A DNA stretch of 64,000 nucleotides, from NCBI GenBank assembly GCA_905221605.1, contig CAJNDS010002262.1, positions 186,001-250,000 of the forward strand. Reading direction: 5' to 3'. Numbering within the stretch: the stretch's first letter is position 1; the number at the start of each line of letters is the position of its first letter. Positions 55,433 to 64,000 of this stretch are shown here, in pieces. The position numbers and the translations under genes are program-made. The notes below the pieces were generated by a model. The model was not told the DNA's origin, did not search any database, and was given only the letters and a program-made list of their open reading frames with translations. Origin of the DNA: Symbiodinium natans (Eukaryota > Sar > Dinophyceae > Suessiales > Symbiodiniaceae).

Positions 55433-55785
55433 GTAGGGAATGTAGGGAACCTACACAGAAATAGGTGGCAGCAGGGGCGGGTTGTGGGAATAGTAGAGCA
55501 GGGCACATACGAACCGTGGGGTGACCCCCTTTCCCTCTACCCATTTAGGCCTGGTTATTGTGGGAGCATACAGAAAAGCTACTAGTAAGCGAACCTACAC
55601 AGAAATAGGGTGGGTTCCTTAGTAGTAGCCCCCGCTATAAGCTTCGACACTATCCCCCCACCTAAATGAATAGAAGGAAAGGGGGGCACCCCGCGGTTCG
55701 CATGTGCCCTGCTACACTATCCCCACAACCCGCCTTGCCTTGCCACCTATTTCTGTGAGGTTCCCTGCCATTCCCTACTAGTAGC
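55433..55785. repeat. Large imperfect inverted repeat with about 120-bp arms
   Basis: The left arm (about 55433-55552) and right arm (about 55665-55785) are inverted copies. Shared parts include GGAACCT, CACAGAAATAGGTGGCA, GGCGGGTTGTGGG, GCAGGGCACAT, CGAACCG and CATTTAGG. The loop is about 110 bp. Additional AAATAGGTGG/CCACCTATTT words occur at 55335-55365, 55600 and 55985-56080. Confidence 0.8.
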
Positions 55786-55861
55786 CTCTCTATATACTCC
55801 ACAATCCCACCTAGCAAAAGTAGCAGAAGTGGCAGAAGTAGAAGCAGAAGCAGAAGGAGAA

Positions 55862-55871
55862 GGAGAAGAAA

Positions 55872-55963
<92 letters not shown>

Positions 55964-55964
55964 T
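55862..55964. repeat. (TAG)n repeat, about 34 units
   Basis: Uninterrupted TAG trinucleotides, preceded by AGAAGC/AGAAGG units (55815-55870). Poly-Leu, poly-Thr and poly-Tyr frames on the minus strand are artefacts. Confidence 0.95.
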
Positions 55965-56112
55965 AGAACCAAATGATACGCGCCACCTATTTCCCCCCAC
56001 CCCCCCACGGTGGTAGTATAGGTGGCGGGCTCCAGGAAAAATAGGTGGGAATCCACGTGACCCCCCCCCCGACCACCTATTACGAGACGGTCACCATGTT
56101 GGGATAGATGGG

Positions 56113-56177
56113 CACCCGTTCAAAACATTAAGACCCTAAACACTAAAACCCTAAACCCTAAACCCTAAACCCCTAAC
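56113..56177 (-). repeat. CCCTAAA telomere-like array
   Basis: About seven units, donor side of the exon at 56178-56241. Confidence 0.85.
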
Positions 56178-56241
56178 TCGGCGCCCAGCTCAGCTGCTTG
56201 GAGCTCGGGATCTGCCTCAGGCGCCTCCACGACCTCCACCG
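56178..56241 (-). CDS. Probable short acidic exon between telomere-like arrays
   Basis: Reads VEVVEAPEADPELQAAELGA. It is bracketed by inverted arrays at 56113-56177 and 56261-56300. Splice sites are not fixed; the acidic Ala/Glu composition is protein-like. Confidence 0.4.
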
Positions 56242-56260
56242 GAAAAAGAGATATGAAGCA

Positions 56261-56300
56261 GGGTTTAGGGTTTAGGGTTTTAGGGTTTTAGGGTTTAGGG
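56261..56300 (+). repeat. TTTAGGG telomere-like array
   Basis: Five units, including TTTTAGGG. Confidence 0.85.
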
Positions 56301-56424
56301 CCGCACACATCGGTGAGACCATGGCTGCGCTGTAGTTTGCTTTGCAAAACGCAGTACCACCAAGCAGATCGTGGCACTTTCCACATAGAGCACGCTCCTG
56401 TCCATCCCTGCTTACCAGTAGTTC

Positions 56425-57640
56425 ATGCGCCGCTTTGCATCACTGCTTCCGTTGCTTCTCTTCCGTGCTCACCCTGATCGAGTTCTAGGCACCTCGGTCG
56501 AATCTGCAGATTCACTGCGGCTTGAAGCTGTCGTTTGCATGGTGCCTTGCCTTGCCAGCTCTGGCTCGCTTGCAAAGTTCTGCCACCTGCGCGTGGGCCA
56601 TTTTTCAATATACGCGGCGCGCACTAGCACTTTCTTTCACTGCAGCGAGACGACAGTGACAGTGACTGCAGCAGCTGAGCCTGTTGATGCCGAAGGCGCT
56701 CTTTGTGCAAACGGCCGTGTTTCGTGCACCATTCGATGGCATCCTGCACACATGGCAGAGGGACGCAAAGGGACAAGAAGCCCTGAAACCCTGAAACCCT
56801 GAAACCCTGAAACCCTGAAACCCTGAAACCCTAAACCCTGATTGTTGCCAACATCAGTGCAAAACGTTCCGTCAGGGACCTGTGCGACGTCCAAGGCAGT
56901 ACGTCCTCAGAGCTGAAGCAGGAAGCTCAAGTCACACAGGATTCCACCAGCAAGGCTTGCAGCAGAGACGACGATAGCATGATCTTCGAGGGTAGCTTTT
57001 AGTCAAGCTCCCTTTTTATTCAAGCCCCCTTTCTTGGGTACCTATGATTCAGCCTATGATCATAACGGACCCTTTTCTGAGTACCCAAACAGGATCCATG
57101 TTCGTTTTAACAACCCCCCCCCCCGCCCCTTGCATCCCTCCCGCCGATGTGTTTGGGCGATGGACCTTTAGAGGTTTCAGCTCTCCAGCCATCAGGATCT
57201 GCTGCCAGCACCTCAGAGGTTTGGCACAGCTGTGTCAGGGAGAAAAGGTTTGCCTGTGGAACATAAGGAGGTTTATACTGCGGAATACACATGAAAGCGC
57301 TATCACCTACTTAGCACCTAAGACCAAGGTCAAGAACTTCAACTGCTCTCGCACATGGCCTCCTACCGCAACCAAGTGCGATGGAAATTTTGCTTAACAT
57401 ACATACTTTGACGGTTCATCTGAATTCTGAACCCTGTGAACTGAAGGAGCAAACGACGCAAGTTCACAAGTTCGCCAAGGCCCCTGCGGCCGCAGCCTGA
57501 AGGGTCTAAGCATGACTTTAGTCTGCACCACACTGACTCGGTGTGCAAGGAACCAGCTGCTGACCGCATCCCTGGGAAGTCCAAGCAAGTTGTGGCAGTC
57601 ACGACCAAAATGTATGAATCACAACATGCTAAGCACTCTG
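56425..57640. other. Unresolved open frames
   Basis: Frames of 60-125 codons occur on both strands (56425-56802 plus; 57363-57608 minus), with a CCCTGAAA run at 56780-56835 and a C-run at 57113-57124. No frame shows a recognisable domain. Confidence 0.3.
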
Positions 57641-57743
57641 AAGAACTGAACGGTTAAGATTGCACCCACCTCTGTCTTTAAAACTCTAAGAATTACTTCT
57701 ATGCCAAATTTGAGTCCGCATCTCGATGCTTGCAACTCTTTGC

Positions 57744-57774
57744 ACCATCATCATCATCATCACCACCATGATCG

Positions 57775-57816
<42 letters not shown>

Positions 57817-57875
57817 CCATGATCATGGTCATGATCATGACCATGATCATCATCATCATCATCAATCACCAACGT
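57744..57875. repeat. (CAT)n trinucleotide repeat
   Basis: About forty CAT/CAC/ATG units with CATGATCATGGTCATG variants in the middle. Poly-His, poly-Asp and poly-Ile frames are artefacts. Confidence 0.95.
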
Positions 57876-58139
57876 CTTGGGCACTGCCCCATCACGACAA
57901 GGGGAAACTGGTTTGTGTATCGTGTCCAGCCTATGGTTGTTCGACGAATCGTGCCGGGTTCCTTGCGTTTGCTGACTGTGTGCGTGCGGGCCGACCCTGT
58001 AATTTCGGGCCCCTCATTTGTGAGTTACTCTAGGTAAGTCTGTGTTCTCCGGCTTGGTTGATACCCACACGAGGAATCTTGCCAAAAGTTCACCCAACCC
58101 GACCCAGCCAGGAGTGTAGCTTGCTCTTGCTGGCTGTGT

Positions 58140-58164
58140 GCGGGGGGGGGGGGGGGGGGGGGGA
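58140..58164. repeat. Poly-G run
   Basis: About 22 uninterrupted G followed by ATGGCGATGG. Length in the assembly is unreliable. Confidence 0.9.
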
Positions 58165-58308
58165 TGGCGATGGAGACCCGGATGCCTGGTTTGCAGGCTG
58201 AGCGCCCCCTGGTCGGTCCCGCACACACACACACAGACTATGTCAGCCTGGGCACCATGTTCCAAAGACATGTATGAAGCCGACTGTTCATCCTCCATGT
58301 GAGTCCCC

Positions 58309-58903
58309 TTAAGGTTGGGTGGCCGAGCCTGAATGGGGCGGCCAAAAGCAGCCGCCTCGTGCAAAGCTGTTTGCCCTACCTTGGCAGAGCGTAGGCTGTT
58401 GACGAGTGGGTTGACCAATAACATAGATCCACGCGCCTTTGCCTTCATCAGTCGCACTCCCGAAGCCCATCCAAACCAACTCAAGCTTTGCGAGACGGCC
58501 CTGCCTCATCGGGCCATGAGAAGGAAATGTGCCGCTGGCCAAAGCCATCGTAGTGCTCAGCGAGGGCAACATCACACCATGGTGCAAGCAATTTTGGTGC
58601 GCATCGGCTCCATGCACCAACCCGTCTTTCTAGCAACCTCTCAAAAAGATGAGGCCTTCCAGAACTCGTCGGCAGCAGTCTTCGCTTTGCCTTTCTTTGC
58701 CTGAGCACGACTAGAGGCATCCCGCAAGATGCCTTGTGAGCTGCTGCCAAACCTGGCATTTCTGGATGCTCCATCTGTACGTGACACAAAACATCGAGCA
58801 ATTTTGGGGAAGATGCAAACCAGGCTTCAGCGACGGCGAAGCTGCCGTCCGGCAAAGTCGGCATGGCTGTAGACTGTGAACTTGCAGGCTGCTTGTGTTG
58901 CAC
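58309..58903 (-). CDS. Possible exons of an unidentified protein
   Basis: One minus-strand frame is open for 140 codons (58481-58903) with protein-like stretches (LPDGSFAVAEAWFASSPKLL; LCHVQMEHPEMPGLAAAHKA). A second frame downstream reads RLAKLELVWMGFGSATDEGK. They may be two exons of one gene, but no junction was fixed. Confidence 0.35.
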
Positions 58904-59567
58904 TTTAGTTGTCTGCTTGCATCTCTACGACCAAAGGGCAGTTCAAGCGCAGCGATCTGCAGTCCAAAAGGTTTCGGGGCTCTGTGTTGCTGTGGTCGGA
59001 AAACGCCTCCCAAAACAGCGCGTCAACTGCATCCAAGTTGACATGTGCTCGAAAACGGGCCCCTCAAAAGCCAGACAAAGGTTGAGTAGCTACCAGCCAG
59101 GGGGGAAGAAAGGCTTCGTACTGTGCAAAAGTATATGCTCGTTTATGAACTTATACAAATCTTGACAGTTTGATGGGTTGTTTCTTGTTGTGTGTTGCGG
59201 ACACCCTTCCGTGCCAATTGCGGGTGGTGGAAGGTCTTGTTCAGTTTGGGAAAGGGTTTCTCAAGGGGCTGCAGGACTGATATTGCACCGCTGGAGTTCT
59301 GTGCCTAATTCGGAGCTACTTGGGTACTGCAGGGACCATAGATATCTGCCCGTTGGGGAAACGACAAATCTATTCTCTCTTTCACATGCATGTTGCTTGC
59401 TACTTACACTCCAGACCCTAAAACCAAAACCTCTAACCCAGGGTGCCATTCTCCAACCTTTTCAATTCAGATATACTGTTTGATTTGCCGTTAAACGCAA
59501 CCTATCCCTGAGACAAATATAGCTGCTAGCTTCGTACCCTGATCATGTTCAATGATTCCCCTCTAGC

Positions 59568-59672
59568 TTGGGATGCTCCCCCCTATACTAACAGTCCTTA
59601 ATAAGGAGTATAGTACCCCCCCCCCTTTTATGATCCCTATTCAGGACTCTTAGAATCATGGGAACATCCCAA
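59568..59672. mobile_element. Introner/MITE-like element, family I
   Basis: Ends TTGGGATGCTCCCCC and ATGGGAACATCCCAA, with ACTAACAGTCCTTAATAAGG inside. The centre carries a short C-run. Confidence 0.75.
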
Positions 59673-59684
59673 CCCCTAGCACCG

Positions 59685-59785
59685 AACAACAACAACAGCA
59701 GCAACAACAAAAACAACAAACAGACAAACAAACAAACAAGCACAAAAGCAAACGAACAAACGAACGAACGAACGACAACACCATC
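59685..59785. repeat. CAA/CAAA/CGAA repeats
   Basis: AACAACAACAGC, AACAAACAAAC and GAACGAACGAACG units in succession. Confidence 0.9.
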
Positions 59786-59818
59786 ACCAACCACAACTGC
59801 GCAATCTCTGTCTTTGAG

Positions 59819-60088
59819 CTAGCTTCCTGAGTTGTAATTCATTGTTGGCAGCTTTGTCAAATCTAAAGCAATACAGCAAAGGATACAGCACATCAGCCTC
59901 AAGTTGAGCGACAAAACGAAAAACTCATCATACCAGTCCGCCTTCGTCCCTTTCAGCTTCAATATCTCAGACGAAACTCTGACTGCCCAACACAGCCCAA
60001 GGGACGGCATCTCTGTTAGCAACTCATGAAAACGCATCTGGCTTGTGCAACCCAGCTTCCTTTTGAATCTCAGCCTGGTGCACCCCAC
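59819..60088 (-). CDS. Possible exon, unidentified
   Basis: A 90-codon minus-strand frame with protein-like stretches (MRFHELLTEMPSLGLCWAVR; SEILKLKGTKADWYDEFF) and a hydrophobic end. The start codon is not certain, and no family was recognised. Confidence 0.3.
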   Translation of the reverse strand: MGCTRLRFKRKLGCTSQMRFHELLTEMPSLGLCWAVRVSSEILKLKGTKADWYDEFFVLSLNLRLMCCILCCIALDLTKLPTMNYNSGS

Positions 60089-60517
60089 AGACTGGTCCTA
60101 GCAACTTGGGAGCATCTTTCACAGATACTCAGGGCACTAAGATGACACCTCTGTGTCATCACTATGAAGGTGTTGAACAGTAAAGACTGCTTCCGTTGAT
60201 CCTTCACGTTATCTCGAGCTGGAGATGATATGGGAAGACCCCTGTTATCATGTGCATCACGCTGTGCTTAGATTGGGCAGTGCTGTCGGCTCAGCTTGCG
60301 TCAGCCTTCTCTCGCCTCAGGCTGTGAGCACCCTCATACTTCGACAAGGCATCAGGAGCCTGAGAGTTTCCAATGGGTGGAGGAAGCTGGAGGAAGGTTT
60401 CGCTTTTTTTGCAGACGCAACAAATTATCAGCCAAGTTTCGGTGGGAACTGCTCCGAAGACATGTGCGCTCTGCAAGAGGAGCTTTGCCTGAGGTCAGAG
60501 GCATGTGATGCTCGGGC

Positions 60518-62089
60518 CTATACTCTTGATGTTCTGATAGGATAGTGTTCGTGCTTCCAGGAGTGAAAGCTAGGAAGTTCAGCAAGCAGCTGGGTAGCCT
60601 GACACAAGACGGTGACCTGAACATCCCAGGGCCTGCAGGGACCCTTACAAACCCTCACGGACCTCGTTAAACCCTCTGAACGAACCGATGCAAGCACCAG
60701 TAGGGCTAAGCTCAGGGCCACTTCATGATGTCCGTGGAGATTTGCTAGTTCCAGTGCCGATGCCCTTGCCCGTACTGAGATGAATGTGGCATCCAGGATG
60801 GTGCGAACGACCTCCATGTGACCTTTGTCGGCGGCAAACATAAGAGCCGTAGAGCATGGGCCATCTGCCCCGTCCAGGCAGCGCTTCGCTCCATGAGGGC
60901 TTGCGAGCAGTAGCTTCACGCTCTCAAGGTGCCCACTGAACGCCGCATACACCAGCGCAGTCCTTCCTTCGTGGTCCTTTTGCTCCGTGTCTGCACGGTG
61001 CTCGAGAAGGCACTGCAGAATATCAACCTTGCCATTGAAGGCCACGTGCATCAAAGCCGTCCATCCCCGATCATCCGCACATTCAACGTTCGCTGCTTTG
61101 GACAGCAGATATTTGGCCACTGGCAGGTGGCCGTTGTATACAGCCGCGATGAGCGGTGTCCATCTGTCATGGCTGAGCGCGTTGACGTTCGCGGCATGCT
61201 CGATGAGGCATCGCGCGAGCGCCACGTGGCCGTACGTAGTGGCGTACATCAGCGCGGTGCATTTGCAGGAGTCCGTGGCATCCACCGGAAGGCCCGCACA
61301 GATCAAGGCAGCGGCCCGGACGAGGTCGCCGTCACGGGCAGCATGCATCAGCTCCGTACGCCCGGCCTCGTCTTTGGCATACTCCACCTTCCGCTCCACC
61401 GTAGGCTCTAACTCCGGAGAGTGGGCCCTTCCCTGTCGGGGTTTCTTCACCCCAGGACCTGCATTTCCGTGCCCCACTTTGGAAGCTCTGTTTAAGGGCT
61501 GGCGATTCTCGGCATTCTCTGCACGCCGGCCCTGACTGGAGGATCGACCGAAGGGAGGCGTGGCGGAGCGGGGCCGCGATCCTGTACAAGAGCCCACGCT
61601 GTGCCTGGATGGCCTCGCTGGCGCGACGTAGCTGAAGGGAGCTGTGGGCGCCTTGGTGACCCAGGAGTTTGGGATGCGGCTGGGGCAAAAGGCTGGGACT
61701 GTTGGCGTGACCGGAGTGCGGCCTCCAAACTTCTCGGTCCGATCGCTGAGCCGGGAGCTGGTTCTGGGATATGTGGGATAGGCGATGCCAGGGGCCTCGC
61801 AACGCACAGGGCTGCCTGTGCGAGGGTGTAGGATGCCCAGTTCCTGAGTTCCCTGGTTTCTGGCACCCAGGCTGCGGCGCGTCGGCGCAGTTTGTGCAAA
61901 GAGTGGCATGGGACGCAGGAGGCGGGGTGAAATCTCCGGCGATCGCAGTCGGGTTAGGCGCACGAGCGGGGAGTTGTTCTCCGGGGATGGGCTGCGCAGG
62001 GGGGCTCTGCGGCTTGGGGGCAGCACGATGACCTTGTGCTTGGGCGTTGGCTCAGGCCGCTGCTCCAACTTTGCGCTTGACCCGGTCAT
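60518..62089 (-). CDS. Ankyrin-repeat protein
   Basis: The longest open frame in the window. From the ATG at 62089 it encodes 523 residues; the frame is open to 62188, so this may be an internal exon after an AAG acceptor. The first 220 residues are Pro/Ser/Arg-rich and disordered-looking. Six ankyrin repeats follow (about residues 240-467), with the usual TALMYAATYGH-type cores: GRTELMHAARDGDLVRAAAL, KCTALMYATTYGHVALARCL, RWTPLIAAVYNGHLPVAKYL, GWTALMHVAFNGKVDILQCL, GRTALVYAAFSGHLESVKLL and STALMFAADKGHMEVVRTIL. The last 50 residues lie beyond a possible GT donor (after LVLAS) and may be intron. Ankyrin repeats bind proteins; the partner is unknown. A likely upstream exon lies at 62445-62605. 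Confidence 0.85.
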   Translation of the reverse strand: MTGSSAKLEQRPEPTPKHKVIVLPPSRRAPLRSPSPENNSPLVRLTRLRSPEISPRLLRPMPLFAQTAPTRRSLGARNQGTQELGILHPRTGSPVRCEAPGIAYPTYPRTSSRLSDRTEKFGGRTPVTPTVPAFCPSRIPNSWVTKAPTAPFSYVAPARPSRHSVGSCTGSRPRSATPPFGRSSSQGRRAENAENRQPLNRASKVGHGNAGPGVKKPRQGRAHSPELEPTVERKVEYAKDEAGRTELMHAARDGDLVRAAALICAGLPVDATDSCKCTALMYATTYGHVALARCLIEHAANVNALSHDRWTPLIAAVYNGHLPVAKYLLSKAANVECADDRGWTALMHVAFNGKVDILQCLLEHRADTEQKDHEGRTALVYAAFSGHLESVKLLLASPHGAKRCLDGADGPCSTALMFAADKGHMEVVRTILDATFISVRARASALELANLHGHHEVALSLALLVLASVRSEGLTRSVRVCKGPCRPWDVQVTVLCQATQLLAELPSFHSWKHEHYPIRTSRV

Positions 62090-62444
62090 GAAGTTGGTAA
62101 ACGCTTCGGGCGCTTCCCGGTACCTCCCAGACCAAGGTTCGCAAGGTTCGCAAGGTGCACACGGCGTTGCAACGTGCTCGCCACCCACCTTGAACAGCCA
62201 ACTATAGTGAGTCGCAGGTATAATCAGGGCAGTTCATGCTTACATACACTGCATACAGGTCTACCCTCACACGAAGGCCTAAGGCTCTTGCCAAGGTGTC
62301 GCTGGTCGGTACCGCCGCCATGTCACCTGCAACAGACATCTATGCCTCCTGAATATGATTTCGCTCGGACATCTCTCCTTAAGCTGATTCGGAAAGACAT
62401 GCGGCATGAGCTGCACGAGACTTTGCCACATGTCACCTGCGAAA

Positions 62445-62605
62445 GCTCTGACTGCATTCTCCTTCTGCTCGTCCAAGCTGTCCTGTGTCGGCGGACATGG
62501 GCACGTCCCCCGCGCAGAAATGGATGGACTGAACTCTGTCGATGGGTCCTCCTGGCACCGCTCCTCCTCAGGAATGTCGGGTGTCGATCCAGGACCTGCT
62601 CAGAA
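62445..62605 (-). CDS. Probable upstream exon of the ankyrin gene or a neighbour
   Basis: Acidic, protein-like frame between a TGAGCAG acceptor and a GT donor (GCAG followed by GTGACA). Reads GSTPDIPEEERCQEDPSTEF and SLDEQKENAVRAFA. Its joining to the ankyrin exon could not be fixed. Confidence 0.4.
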
Positions 62606-62810
62606 AGCGGAGGGCAAGCCAAACATACCCATGACACACCCAAAGCTCTCACAACATGGCCGTGTATGGGCTCGCTGGACCATGCAGTTACAAGGCCGCA
62701 ATCTCTTTGCCTTGGTGGCAACATTAGGCGACCACAGACAATCCACGTAAATCTGCCCAGGGCCGCTATCATGCTGGAAACACTAGACTAGGATGGCACT
62801 TATATAAGCC

Positions 62811-62887
62811 CTCTGAAAAATGTTCCCAAATGTAATCCTCTTGGCCCAACAAGTAAAGGAAAAATGAAATGTCCCAAGGCCCTACCG
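62811..62887. mobile_element. Introner-like element, family VIII
   Basis: Shares CCCTCTGAAAAA, ATCCTCTT, CCCAACAAG and GAAATGTCCCA with 32833-32912. Confidence 0.55.
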
Positions 62888-62965
62888 AGTAAAGACGCCA
62901 CAACAGCTACTCACGTTGGACGTCAGGCCCCTGCCAAACTTAAAACCCAACAGACGTTCTGAGAG

Positions 62966-63042
62966 ATCCTAAACCCTAGCCCTAAACCCTAAACCCTAAA
63001 CCCCAAACCCCAAACCCTAAACCCTAAACCCTAAACCCCAAA
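62966..63042 (-). repeat. CCCTAAA telomere-like array
   Basis: About ten units, including CCCCAAA. Confidence 0.9.
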
Positions 63043-63125
63043 TAAACCAAAAATAATGAAAACCTCCAAAGCTCCGAGGCCGAAGCTCTGCGCGCCGAGG
63101 CTGGGCCCGGACATGGCCTGAAAGG

Positions 63126-63235
63126 GTCCCAAACTCTATAAACCTTAATAAAATTAATATTTTAATATCCTCTTGGGTTTTTATATAAACAAAAATAAGA
63201 AAAAATAATTAACAAGGGGAACATAGAACTCTCTG
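63126..63235. mobile_element. Introner-like element, family VI
   Basis: Core CTTAATAAAATTAATATTTT and TATCCTCTTGGGTTTTTATA with a GGGGAACATAGA end, matching 3731-3832 and 36136-36240. A small family II element (63248-63306) follows directly. Confidence 0.6.
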
Positions 63236-63247
63236 CGCGAGCCCCTA

Positions 63248-63306
63248 CTTTAGAGGTTCATGGTACTTACTAACCAATGATAGCTGTACTTATAACCTCC
63301 AAGTAG
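63248..63306. mobile_element. Short family II element
   Basis: ACTTTAGAGGTTCATGGTAC and ACTTATAACCTCCAAGTAG form its inverted ends. Confidence 0.55.
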
Positions 63307-63336
63307 TAGAAGCCTCGAATTTTACATCCCGATCAC

Positions 63337-63400
63337 CGAGTTTAGGGTTTAGGGCTTAGGGTTTTAGGGTTTAGGGTTTAGGGTTTAGGGCTTTAGGATT
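63337..63400 (+). repeat. TTTAGGG telomere-like array
   Basis: About eight units. Inverted relative to 62966-63042. Confidence 0.9.
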
Positions 63401-64000
63401 TTGGGGCACCTACTGTAAGCTTTGAAACAGGGAGGCCAGAGCAACTAGGCCCCCAGGCGATGAAGCATCCCCAGTCGCACGTCCGCGACTGGCTGTGGGT
63501 AGGGCTGCGGGCCTACCTCTACGATCCAGCTTGGCAAAAAAAAGGCCGGATCGCGAACTAGTGTGATCCGACTTGTTGCTCGGAGTGTCGCGTCTCCCTT
63601 GCGAGTCAGCTTTGGATCAGCGCTGCGTCAGTCAGCCTCTGTAGGACTATGAAATTGGGGTCCGAGCCCGTTTCAACCCTTTTTTTTTGCACGCAGCCGG
63701 ACGCACAGGCATGGAAATTCAACTGACCTGTAACTTTGTTCCTACCTCGACATGCACGCGGGCAAGGCATCACCATGGCTTAACTACACCTCCTGAAATT
63801 TGAAGGCCATTGACGCTGCGCCAGCTCTGCGAAGATTCGCTCTGCGAAACCCTGTACGGATATCACTGCAACGTTGAGAGCTGTTGTCAGGGCTTTGCTG
63901 CAATGAATGCAGCTATTATTTCAGGTGGTGTGAGCTGAGCCACCGGATCCACCTTGGCGACGGAGCTGATGAACTGAATGTCTCTGATCGGGTAGGAGGG
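63401..64000. other. Right edge, no gene seen
   Basis: No open frame of useful length. Contains a short inverted pair GGCCGGATCGCGAACTAG / GTGATCCG around 63543-63570 and a T-run at 63680. Confidence 0.4.

Noticed and set aside
55662-56056. Poly-Leu, poly-Thr and poly-Tyr frames
   Set aside because: Direct translations of the (TAG)n repeat.
57699-58037. His-, Asp- and Ile-rich frames
   Set aside because: Translations of the (CAT)n repeat; composition is entirely repeat-driven.
6328-63400. Chromosome end, suggested by TTTAGGG/CCCTAAA arrays
   Set aside because: The arrays are short, in both orientations and scattered among genes, so they are interstitial, not a telomere.

Overview
The window looks like nuclear DNA of a photosynthetic dinoflagellate. 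The evidence is: three tandem genes for a chlorophyll a/c-type light-harvesting protein (LHC) with plastid-targeting N-termini; genes broken into many tiny exons (28-135 nt); introns that mostly start with GC and end in AG, usually followed by G; hundreds of TTTAGGG/CCCTAAA units inside the sequence; and all confidently identified genes on the minus strand, as in dinoflagellate unidirectional gene arrays. No species is claimed. Long single-frame ORFs are rare, so most genes below were assembled by eye from exons whose phases match.

Layout. 0-0.6 kb: N-terminal part of a HAD-type acid-phosphatase-like gene running off the left edge. 1.1-20.1 kb: three head-to-tail LHC copies (A 1.1-5.3, B 10.8-14.4 with a possible first exon to 14.97, C 16.7-19.5 with a possible first exon to 20.13), separated by a hypothetical ORF (7.7-8.5), a CCTACGCGG repeat cluster and a long pyrimidine tract. 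21-24.3 kb: a small hypothetical gene and the 3' half of the U2AF small splicing subunit. 25-30 kb: unresolved exons and simple repeats. 30-32.5 kb: a carnosine N-methyltransferase-like gene. 33-47 kb: small exons of unidentified genes, among them a coherent four-exon gene at 39.1-39.8 and a two-exon piece at 46.5-46.9. 48.1-49.2 kb: the 5' half of U2AF35, which joins in phase to the half at 24.3 kb. 52.5-53.7 kb: a ubiquitin-like-domain gene. 55-60 kb: simple repeats, a large inverted repeat and weak ORFs. 60.5-62.6 kb: an ankyrin-repeat gene.

Two structural themes recur. First, about nine families of roughly 80-130 bp inverted-repeat elements (introner/MITE-like) sit in introns, several within a few bases of splice sites; one intron is almost wholly such an element. 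Second, telomere-like arrays bracket short exons in inverted orientation, so that in the sense of transcription many introns begin with TTTAGGG units and end with CCCTAAA units. Together with the GC-AG splice sites and a U2AF35 gene apparently split by a 23.8 kb interval holding other genes, this intron architecture is the most unusual content of the window. No tRNA, rRNA, CRISPR array or recognisable transposase or reverse transcriptase was seen.
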